A stretch of 64,000 nt of DNA, taken from contig CM072810.1 in assembly GCA_037013495.1 (NCBI GenBank), forward strand, positions 71,098,449 to 71,162,448, written 5' to 3'. Below are positions 29,252 through 37,900 of this stretch, piece by piece. A program made the position numbers and the translations under genes. Source of the stretch: Hippophae tibetana (taxonomy: Eukaryota > Streptophyta > Magnoliopsida > Rosales > Elaeagnaceae). The number at the start of each line of letters is the position of its first letter. The stretch's first letter is position 1. Below the pieces are notes generated by a model. That model saw nothing but the letters and a program-made list of their open reading frames with translations. It made no database searches and was not told the origin of the DNA.

Positions 29252-30526
29252 TTAACACTTGTTTCTCCTTTTTGCGAGATTAGAATATCGCCTTCTTTTG
29301 TTACCTGAACTACAAGGTAGATTGTTAGAGATTTCAGGTAAACTGGTATTGACTACCTTACCACTTCGAAGGGTTCTAACATCCTTTGCTTGTTCTGGTT
29401 GACTGGGCAACTTTCCTGGTTCTTTCTTTTGCATTTGTTCAGCCAGCTGCCCAACTTTAGATTCAATTCTTTTAACCGAAGCCTCCATGGTGTTCAACCT
29501 TTGATTAGTCATCAATTGGTTGTCACGACTAACTTGAATAAAAGCATTCAAGCTGTCTTCTAAGGTTGGTTTAAAAGATTGGCTTGGTGGGTAAGAGTGG
29601 TTGTTATCCGACCTTAGTGTTGGATATTGGGTGTAGGCTGGGTGATTATAGGTGTTTGGATGATACCTTTGAAAAGATTGGACTTCCTCTATGGCATCGA
29701 CACTAGAATCACAAGTATTTGAACAATTATGAGTACCATGCCCAATTGAACAACACACTTCACATACCTCTTGATTTGAAATTTGATGGGTAGTGAGGAG
29801 TTGCACTTGTTTAGTCAATTCAGCAAGTTTCAAGGTTATCTCATTATCAGAGCTAACTTCATTGACCTTTGCTTTCCTTCTACCACCTCTTTGTTGAGAA
29901 TTAGAACCCAACAGCTCATAAAGATTATAGGTTTCCTCTGCGGTCTTTTCTCCTACAGCACCTCCAGTAGCATTATCAACCATGTATTGACTCTGTAGTG
30001 TCAATCCATCATAAAAGAATTGGTTTTGTAGCTGTAATGGAAAGCTATGATTTTGACATTGAATGAAAAGGAGTTTGAATCGTTCCCAAGCTTCATGAAA
30101 GGGCTCTTCATACATTTGAGAAAATGTTGCTATCTTTGTTCTTAGATCAACAGTCTTTTGATGGGAATAGAACCTACCCATAAAAATTTCATAGACTGCC
30201 TCCCAAGTTTTAAGAGAACCTGACTGTAGAGTAATGAACCATGACCAAGCTTTATCTTTGAGAGTGTAAGGAAAACACCTCATCCTAAGTTGATCTTCAT
30301 TAATTGCATGTAGTGGAAAGGTTTGGACAATAGCATAGAATTCTCGAATGAAATGCAAAGGGTCTTCATTAGGGATACCGTAAAAGGAAGGCAACAAAGA
30401 ATAATGAATCTTTTTCAATTCATAATTCCTTGCAGCCTCTTGTAATTGGATACCGGAAGTTACATTGCCAATGATTGGCATTGTATATTCTTTCATCTTT
30501 TTTCGCCTATCTTCAGCATCTCCCAT
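29252..30526 (-). CDS. Gag B, second Gag, complete zinc knuckle, frameshifted before protease
   Basis: 424 residues. The capsid-like core (about residues 20-215) aligns end to end with Gag A. The nucleocapsid knuckle CEVCCSIGHGTHNC near residue 253 is a complete CX2CX4HX4C. After the region NTMEASVKRIESKVGQLAEQM comes a linker containing VRTLRSGKVV, the usual bridge to protease in this branch. Around 29290-29330 the reading frame is lost: the downstream frame (E-T-S-V-K-L-N and on) continues into the protease, while the Gag B frame ends in NLAKRRNKC and a stop. Gag and protease were therefore once one frame, now separated by a single-base-type frameshift. Upstream is the spacer that separates it from Gag A. 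Confidence 0.85.
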   Translation of the reverse strand: MGDAEDRRKKMKEYTMPIIGNVTSGIQLQEAARNYELKKIHYSLLPSFYGIPNEDPLHFIREFYAIVQTFPLHAINEDQLRMRCFPYTLKDKAWSWFITLQSGSLKTWEAVYEIFMGRFYSHQKTVDLRTKIATFSQMYEEPFHEAWERFKLLFIQCQNHSFPLQLQNQFFYDGLTLQSQYMVDNATGGAVGEKTAEETYNLYELLGSNSQQRGGRRKAKVNEVSSDNEITLKLAELTKQVQLLTTHQISNQEVCEVCCSIGHGTHNCSNTCDSSVDAIEEVQSFQRYHPNTYNHPAYTQYPTLRSDNNHSYPPSQSFKPTLEDSLNAFIQVSRDNQLMTNQRLNTMEASVKRIESKVGQLAEQMQKKEPGKLPSQPEQAKDVRTLRSGKVVNTSLPEISNNLPCSSGNKRRRYSNLAKRRNKC

Positions 30527-30898
30527 GGTTGTTTGTAGTTGACAATGATCCTCCTCCTATTGTGTATCAACATTTTGCTTTTAAAAACAATAGTAGATAT
30601 CTCTAAGAAATATTTATAACTTGATAAAACGTAAAAGCAAAAAGTGCAAGGAACCTAAATTTTTTTTTATTATTTTTTTTTATTTTTTAATTTAAACGAA
30701 TGGACAGAATGTTTGAAACAAACGAATTTTATTTCATCTGAATTTTTATTACACGTAAACTAAAACAAAGGAAAATACAATAATGGGTGACCTCCCATAC
30801 AAGACTAAAATTTATCGTCTTCTAGTAAGACGTTGCTTGGAGATTGCAGAATGAAAAACTCAATGTCTCATCTTCATTGAATTCATTTAAGTTTCAAA
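30527..30898 (-). other. Inter-gag spacer with hairpin module
   Basis: 372 bp without a gene. Just after the gag A stop (in transcription order) it has an inverted repeat CGTCTT-ctagt-AAGACG at 30816-30832, followed by 'atgggaggtcacccat'. This matches the module found after pol at 25290-25342. A T/A-rich stretch at 30655-30690 lies closer to gag B. How gag B would be translated from here (splicing, reinitiation or a separate transcript) cannot be seen from the sequence. Confidence 0.65.
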
Positions 30899-32236
30899 TT
30901 AGTCTTTGCCTTTTTGCAAATGTTCAACTAACTGTTCAACTTGAACTTCCACCTTTTTGATAGAAGCTTCCACAGAGTCCAACCGTTGATTGGTTTTAGA
31001 TTGGTTATCCCTACAAACTTGAATAAAAGAATTCAAGTTGTCCTCCAGGGTTGGTTTATTGGGAATGCTTCTTGGAATAGGTGGGTGGAATTGCTGGCCT
31101 GCCTGGTTTGAGCTTTGAGTGAAAGGAGGGTTGTTTTGCCTCCAGGAGAAATTTGGATGACTTCTCCACCCAGGATTATAGGTATTTGAATTGGGATCAA
31201 ACCTTGGTCTCTGTTGATATGCTCCCAACACATTGACCTGTTCAGGTCCAGTTGTTTCTCCTTGATATGGACAAGCTTCAGTACCATGTCCCATGTTGCT
31301 ATACAAACCATATTGATCATTATTGGTGTTGGTTTGTGTAGCGAGAAGGGCAACTTGCTTAGTCAGTTGAACAAGTTGTTGTTGAACTTCATTACTGGAG
31401 TCGATTTCATGAACTCCAGCTTTTCTCACTCGGGAGCTTTTCTGTTGGGAATTAGCACCCAACATCTCAAAGAGGTTATACGTCTCTGAGGCAGTCTTTT
31501 CTCCTATTGCTCCTCCTGCAGCGTTATCGACAATGAACTGACATTGTTGTGTAAGTCCATCGTAAAAGAATTGGTTCTGCAACTGCACGGGAAAGCTATG
31601 ATGGGGACATTGAGTGAGAAACATTTTGAACCTATCCCAAGCTTCATGTAATGGTTCTCCTTCCATATGAGAGAAAGTAGCAATCTTTCCTCTCAACTCT
31701 GATGTTTTTTGATGGGAATAGAATTTTCCCATGAATTTATTGTAAATGTTACCCCATGTCATCAGAGAACCTGGGGGAAGTGACATCAACCAAGCTTTGG
31801 CCTTATCCTTTAATGTGTAGGGAAAACATATCATCCTAAGTTGATCCTCGTTTAGAATACCGAGGGGGAATGTTTGGACCGTAGCATAGAAATCTCTCAT
31901 AAAGGAAAGAGAATCTTCATTAGGTAACCCATAAAAGGAAGGAAGCATAGAAAAATGAATATTTTTAAGTTCATAATTCCGAGCAGCCTCCCCCAACTGG
32001 ATAGCGGCAGTTGCCGTGCCTATTACCGGTCTTGCAAACTCCTTCATCGTGGTTTCCCTAATATGTTGGTTTTCCTCCATTTCTTTTGGTTCTAGTAAAG
32101 GATTAAGACTTGGTTCTATGTTTGGCTCAAAAACAGGTTGATGGGTAGAATCCAGTTTTGTTGACACTTGTTTAAATTTATGAAAATTATTTACATATGG
32201 TGTAAGGGGGTTTCCTAAGGATCTCCTACCACGCAT
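30899..32236 (-). CDS. Gag A, first of two Gag-like proteins, intact frame
   Basis: 445 residues, open from MRGRRS to LQKGKD. The core, about residues 65-245, is the Athila-type capsid region: EAARNYELKNIH, LPSFYGLPNED, QLRMICFPYTLKDKA, FYSHQKT and NQFFYDGL are shared almost word for word with the second Gag at 29252-30526. By eye roughly two thirds of core residues are identical. A nucleocapsid-like region follows, but its zinc knuckle is damaged: the CX2CX4HX4C pattern reads Y-x2-Y-x4-H-x4-C, with TAT codons at 31310-31312 and 31301-31303. The C-terminus ends just after the coiled-coil-like SVEASIKKVEVQVEQLVEHL and lacks the linker that leads to protease in Gag B. It is the first gene after the leader. 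Unlike pol it has no stop or frameshift. It probably assembles into virus-like particles, alone or with Gag B; that role is inferred. Confidence 0.85.
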   Translation of the reverse strand: MRGRRSLGNPLTPYVNNFHKFKQVSTKLDSTHQPVFEPNIEPSLNPLLEPKEMEENQHIRETTMKEFARPVIGTATAAIQLGEAARNYELKNIHFSMLPSFYGLPNEDSLSFMRDFYATVQTFPLGILNEDQLRMICFPYTLKDKAKAWLMSLPPGSLMTWGNIYNKFMGKFYSHQKTSELRGKIATFSHMEGEPLHEAWDRFKMFLTQCPHHSFPVQLQNQFFYDGLTQQCQFIVDNAAGGAIGEKTASETYNLFEMLGANSQQKSSRVRKAGVHEIDSSNEVQQQLVQLTKQVALLATQTNTNNDQYGLYSNMGHGTEACPYQGETTGPEQVNVLGAYQQRPRFDPNSNTYNPGWRSHPNFSWRQNNPPFTQSSNQAGQQFHPPIPRSIPNKPTLEDNLNSFIQVCRDNQSKTNQRLDSVEASIKKVEVQVEQLVEHLQKGKD

Positions 32237-32910
32237 AGACTATTGTAAACGTAAATTTAAAACTCCTGTCAACAAAATAAAAATTTAGAGAAAATTTACA
32301 TGATATTTAATACAAAGCACTAAACAAAACTAGCTAAATCCTACAAAAAAAAAATTATTTATTTATTTATTATTATTTTTTTTTTGGTAACATAATTAGT
32401 ATTAACCAAGAGTGCTCCCAGGAAAGAATGGTGGTGCAAACGGCTCCTTAAATACCATTCTCCTAGCCAGAGCAACGTTCCCAGAAAAGACTAGTGGCAC
32501 AAAGGCTTCCAAGAACTAGTCTCCTAGACAGAACTCCCTTAGATTTTTACTTTTCATGTTATTTAGTTAATTAGGTATAAATTCAAGTAATGTTATTTTT
32601 TTTTTCCTATTCAAGAACGGTAATTTTATTTTACTATTCACGCTATATTATGTCTTATTAACTTAAAATTTTTTGAATTTTCAATTTTCGATTTTTTTTT
32701 TACTATTCATGAACGGTAAAAAATTTTTACTTCAAATTTCAAATTTCTAAATTATTTTACAATTAAAAAAAATTATTGTTTTTTTATTTATTTTTTTATT
32801 TTTTTATTTCTTATGAATTTTGAAATTTGATTATTGTTAAAATATCACAATTATTTACAGCACAAAAATGTTTTTAAAATTTTGATAAATAATTTAAAAA
32901 CGCTATTCCT
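32237..32910 (-). other. 5' leader between primer site and gag A
   Basis: No gene seen. AT-rich, with A/T homopolymers and 'ccgttcatgaatagta'-like motifs around 32610-32720. At 32411-32535 is a conserved pair of related ~61-bp segments containing (minus strand) 'ctgtctaggag' and 'ctttcctgggag'. The nested non-autonomous element keeps the same pair at 54126-54246, which suggests a cis-acting role such as packaging or dimerisation (inference). Confidence 0.6.
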
Positions 32911-32928
32911 TCCCCAGCAACGGCGCCA
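32911..32928 (-). other. Primer-binding site, tRNA-Asp
   Basis: On the minus strand TGGCGCCGTTGCTGGGGA lies six bases after the LTR end. It is complementary to the 3' end of plant tRNA-Asp except for one G-to-A change on the tRNA-like (plus) strand. Athila/Calypso elements are known to use tRNA-Asp. The nested element at 52596 has the perfect 18-base match. Confidence 0.9.
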
Positions 32929-34339
32929 AAAACTTGATGAGCGAAAACCGGCAACGCCGATTCTTGCCAATACTTTGGTTTTAATATTTATAAAACTCTC
33001 GCAAGTGCACGAATCATTTCGAAGAAAATGATAAGTATACTCCCAAGGTCGATCTAAGGAAGGAATGTATGTGGTTTTTAATTTATTATTCAAACTTTTA
33101 AAAACGAAATTAAACCCTAAACATCCTGTCACGATAGTTTGGTTTTTGTGTTCCTAATCTAATAACATAAAATAAACATATATACAGATTAATTAAATAT
33201 AATCTAATAACATAAAAATAAACATAGATACAAATTCAATAAATAATTATCTAAAAATAAACATATATACAGATTCAATAAATATTCATGCAAATTTTTA
33301 TCATTTATATTAGCGGAGTATTTATGGATGTAATAACTAAATTAATTATGCTTGCTCATATTAACTAGGTTATTAAAGATATAAATTGATATTTTATTGA
33401 TTCTCTCTTTTTTATATAAATACCACCTTTGGTGGGGTTAGATATTCTTTGTTAACTAAACAAATCAATTAACACCTATGGGTGGGGTTGATAACTAATG
33501 TGCTTAATTAAATTAATTCCTTTTTCTAAGAGATTGAAAATGAACCATTTAAATGCCACCTTTGGTGGGGTTAGACAATTTAAACATTATTCAAGTTGTC
33601 CAAATTAAACATAAGAATTTAATTATCCGAGTACTAACTTTCAAGTTTTAAAACCACTATTGAAAACATGTTGTCAATACATTTTCACATAATAATTCTT
33701 ATAAAAACTTTTGAAATAGAGTTTCACTCTAACTACCGGGCGATTGTACCAACAAATAAAAGAGCACTACTCTAAATTAGACCGGATAACTAAACCTCAA
33801 AATCTAATTTTCAGGTTTAAGTTTGTAATGAAAAATAATATATTTCTCTCTAACATTCTTAATATAAAATCTTGAATAAAAACAAAATCAATTCATTTTA
33901 GAGATTTTTACCTATTTAATATTTCGCAAGCATAACAACGTCATTATTACATCATATTTACTAAACAGCCAGCATAGTTAAATTTAACCACAGACAAGTT
34001 GAATATAACATGTAAGAATAAAGCATAAAAATAACTGTAAAGAAAATAAAATCCTTACAGAACTTCGACGCTATTCCCGTAGCTGAAAAACCTCCGAGCG
34101 GAATTTGCACTTCCATATATTGAATCAAAAATCTAAATTATTACAAAAACATTACAAGTTCCTCTCAAAAAGAGAAGAACTCTAAACCTAAGTGAATTGA
34201 ACTAAAAACTAAGAGAAAAACTAAGAAAAGCTTAGAAACTAAGAAAGAAACTAAGAGAAACTAAAAACTAAGAAATGAGAGAAAGAAAGAAGAGAGAAGT
34301 GAGTTTTGAAGGTGTTATTTGAAGTGAAGGGAAGGGGGG

Positions 34340-34347
34340 TATTTATA
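34340..34347 (-). promoter_or_regulatory. LTR TATA box
   Basis: TATAAATA on the minus strand in the 5' LTR. Upstream (right) lie two perfect TGACGTCA palindromes at 34438-34445 and 34449-34456, plus a TGATGTCA variant beside them. The same arrangement occurs in the LTRs of the nested element. From this I infer the core promoter that would drive the gag-pol transcript leftward. Confidence 0.6.
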
Positions 34348-34437
34348 GGTGAGGATGGAGAGAAACAATGAGTAAAAAAATGTTAAAACAATATGAAAAA
34401 ATGTAAAAACGCGTATTGGAATTGCTGATGTCATCAA

Positions 34438-34456
34438 TGACGTCATCATGACGTCA
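34438..34456 (-). promoter_or_regulatory. Clustered TGACGTCA sites in the LTR
   Basis: Two perfect 8-bp palindromes TGACGTCA, about 90-115 bp upstream of the TATA box. In plants TGACG/GACGTC cores are bound by TGA and other bZIP factors (as-1 or C-box type). The sites are seen; the binding is inferred. Confidence 0.5.
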
Positions 34457-34939
34457 CAGGGCTGCTGCACGTGAAAAATGGGGCGAAAACGCGTTGGGCG
34501 CGCGGATGGGCGGCTGCTGGGCGCTGCGCGCAGCTCGGCGCGCGTGAACAGTGCCCGCGCGCTGGGGCGCGCACGGATGGGCATGTCAACGCGCGCGGGC
34601 GTGCGGGCATGGGGCGCTGGGGCACGTGCGGCTGGGCGCTGGGGCGCGCGCGGCTGGGCTGCGGTGCGCGATTGCCGTCTTTTTGACATTTTGACCTTTT
34701 CGACCCATTTTGTCCAATTTTTCCATGTTTGTTGACCTTCTTCCACTTATTTATTGATATATTTGTGATGTATTGCTTCAAGTATTCCTATTTGAGTCTT
34801 TAAATTGCGTTTTTAAGCCAAAAGTCCTGAAAAACAATAAAAATACCCGTGATTCCGAAAAAGACAAATTTATTTAAATATATGATAAAACATATAAATA
34901 TATATATTTTTAATCAATTAATGTACATAAAATCATGGT

Positions 34940-37900
34940 TATTTTATGATCTTGAGAATATTTGTTGGATATTCAGAACTTTATAATTTTTTTAAGCGCA
35001 CTCTTGCTCATAACTCAATCGCTCTTATGGAAGCATTGAAAAAAACCGAAAGCAAAAAAAACGGAATAGGTGCGACGAAAAGGTTAAACTCTCGGTAGGT
35101 GATGAAAGTGGTGGAATTTGATTTCAAAAAATAATATTCTTGGAATCCATTCTCTCATTAGAGGAATCTTTACAAGCTTCGATTTGATATATTATATTAA
35201 ATGTTTCGACACCCGAGTCAAAAGTAATCCCCGTGTAAAATTCGAACTCTAATTTATCAAATGTTCTTTTTTTAATATTGTAAACCGTAGAATCCATCTT
35301 CTTTTTCCTACAATTCTTTTTCTGAAGAACAAAGATTGATTGAGAGTATATATCAACATCAAGACGAAAACAACATCATTTATTCCATAAAACCCAAACC
35401 TTTTGATGCCAAAAAATAATGATCACTCCTTTTGATGTGTCAAATCCGGGAATTCCCTGACGAACCCTTGGAATAAAAGTACAATGCTTGGTAAAAAATA
35501 TTTTCATTAATTATACTAGTTCTTCCTCCTTCAGAAGGTTGTTGTTTTCTTATATAAGCAACAAAACCCCACGCGTAATGCAACCTTAGTGGAGATATTT
35601 AGTGGTGAAATGTACTTAATCAATCCGTAAATAACAAAAGCATATAAATACTTTTGATAAATAAGACAAATTAAATTCCACAATTCAGTTGAAACAAAAT
35701 CGCTAAACATAAGATGCACATAATTAAATAAAACAAAAATAATTGCTTCCAAAATTATTCCTTCCATTGGATTCTCCGAATCTATCCCTTGTAAAGGATC
35801 ATGAGAATATTTTATGATCTTGAGAATATTTGTTTGATATTGAGAACTTTAGAATTTTTTTAAACACACTTTTCGTGACTAACTCCATCGCTCTTATGGT
35901 GGCATTGAAAAAATCGAAAGAAAAAAAAACATAATAGGTAGGACGAAAATTTTAAACTCTCGGTAGGTTATGAAAGTGGTGAAATTTGATTTTAAAAAAT
36001 AATATATTTAGGAATCCATGGTCTGATTATAGGAACCTTTACAAGCTTTGATTTGATATATTATATTAAAAGTTTCGACACCCGAGTCAAAAGTAATGGC
36101 GGTGTAAAATTGGAACTATAATTTATCAAATGTTCTTTTTTTAATATTGTACACAGTAGAATCCATCTTCTTTTTCCTACAATTTTTTTATGAAGAACAA
36201 AGATTGATTGAGAGTAGATATAAAGATCAGGACTAAGAGACTAGGATTTAGAAAAGAACAACGAAATGAAATCCACAGACGTAAAAAACATCAATAAGTC
36301 CCTAAAACTTGAAACTTTTGATGCCATAAAATAATGTTCACTCCCTTTGATGTGTCGAATTTAGGCATTCCATCAAGAACCCTTGGAAGAAAAGTACAAA
36401 GCTTGGTAAAAAATATTTTCATTAATTATACTAGTTCTTCCTCCTTCAAAACGTTGTTGTTTTCTTATATAAGTAACAAAACCCTACACGTAATGCAACT
36501 TAGTGGGGGATATTTAGTTGTGAAATGTGCTTAATCCATCCGTAACATAATAAAAGCATAAAAAAACTTATTATAAATAAGGCAAATAAAATTCAACAAT
36601 TTAGTATAAACAAAATCGCTAAACATAAAGGCCCATAATTAAATAAAACAAAAATAATTGCTTCCAAAATTTTATGATCTTGAGAATATTATTTGGATAT
36701 TGAGAACTTTAGAATTTTTTTAAACACACTCTTGGTGAATAACTCCGTCGCTCTTATGGTGGCATTGAAAAAAACCGAAAACGAAAAAAACACAATACGT
36801 GCGACGAAAATTTTAAACTCTCGGTAAGTGATGTAAATGGTGGAATTTGATTGGAAAAAATAATATTCTTAGGAATCCATGGTCTGATTACGGGAACCTT
36901 TATAAGCTTCAATTTGATATATTATATTAAACGTTTCGACACCCGATTGAAAAGTAATCACGGTGTAAAATTGGAACTCTGATTTATCAAATGTTCTTTT
37001 TTTTAATATTGTAAACAGTAGAACCCATCTCCTTTTTCCTACAATTTTTTTTATGAAGAAAAAGGATTGATTGAGAGTAGATATAAAGATCAAGACGAAG
37101 AGACGGAGATTTAAAAAAGAACTATGAAATGAAATCCACAGACGAAAATAACATCAATAAGTCACTAAACCGCAACTTTTTGATACCAAAAAATCATGAT
37201 CACTCACTTTGATGTGTCGAATCCAAGCATTCCATCGAGAACCCTAGGAAGAAAAGTACAAAACTTGGTAAAAAATATTTTCATTAATTATACTATTTCT
37301 TCCTCCATAAAAGGTTGTAGTGTTCTTAGTGGGGACATTTAGTTGTGAAATGTGCTTAATCCATCCGTAAATAAAAAAAAGCATAAAACAACTTATGATA
37401 AAAAAGAAAAATTAAATTCAACAATTCAGTAGAAACAAAATCACTAAACATAAGAGGCCCATAATTAAATAAAACAAAAATAAATGCTTCCAAAATGAAT
37501 CCTTCCATTTGATATTCCAAACCTATCCCTTGTAAAGGATCATGCGAATATTTTATGATCTTGAGAATATTTTTTGGATATTGAGAACTTTAGAATTTTA
37601 TTAAACACAATCTTGGTGAGTAACACCATCGCTCTTATGGTGGCATTGAAAAAAACCAAAAGCAAAAAAGACGCAATAGGTGCGACGGAAATTTTAAACT
37701 CTCTGAAGGTGATGTAATGGTGGAATTTGATTTCAAAATATAATATTCTTAGGAATCCATGCTCTTATTATAGGAACCATAATAAGCTTCGAGTTGATAT
37801 ATTATAGTAAAAGTTTCGACACCCGAGTCAAAAGTAATGGTGGTGTAAAATTGGAACTCTGATTTATCAAATGTTCTTTTTTTTAATATTGTAAATAGTA

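Larger units (their letters stand above)
21520..34946 (-). mobile_element. Athila-type Ty3/gypsy LTR retrotransposon with two gag genes
   Basis: Minus-strand element of about 13.4 kb. In transcription order it holds a 5' LTR (right end), a tRNA-Asp primer site, a leader, gag A, a hairpin module, gag B, protease, RT, RNase H, integrase, a second hairpin module, a long 3' untranslated part, a polypurine tract and the 3' LTR (left end). The domain order PR-RT-RH-INT, the protease motif DLGAS, the RT motif FMDD and the tRNA-Asp primer site place it in the Athila branch of Ty3/gypsy. The pol region carries one frameshift and two nonsense codons, with a further frameshift between gag B and protease, so it cannot encode its own polyprotein as it stands. 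No target-site duplication is visible because the right edge has been deleted into satellite. No env-like frame remains in 23471-25354. Confidence 0.93.
32935..34946 (-). repeat. 5' LTR of the autonomous Athila element, 5' end truncated
   Basis: Partner of the LTR at 21520-23470. It ends (minus strand) CGCTCATCA at 32935, six bases before the primer site. At its 5' end (right side) the last ~21 bases, including the TG terminus and the hairpin AGTGCT...AGCACT, are missing. Sequence runs from LTR 'tggttatttta' straight into satellite 'ttttatgatcttgag'. Its GC-rich segment (about 34485-34672) is ~82 bp longer than in the partner and holds one 'tgaacagt' motif. Confidence 0.9.

Noticed and set aside
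32911..32928. tRNA-Asp-like sequence as a possible tRNA gene
   Set aside because: Only the last 18 bases of the tRNA are represented, at the exact place of a primer-binding site.
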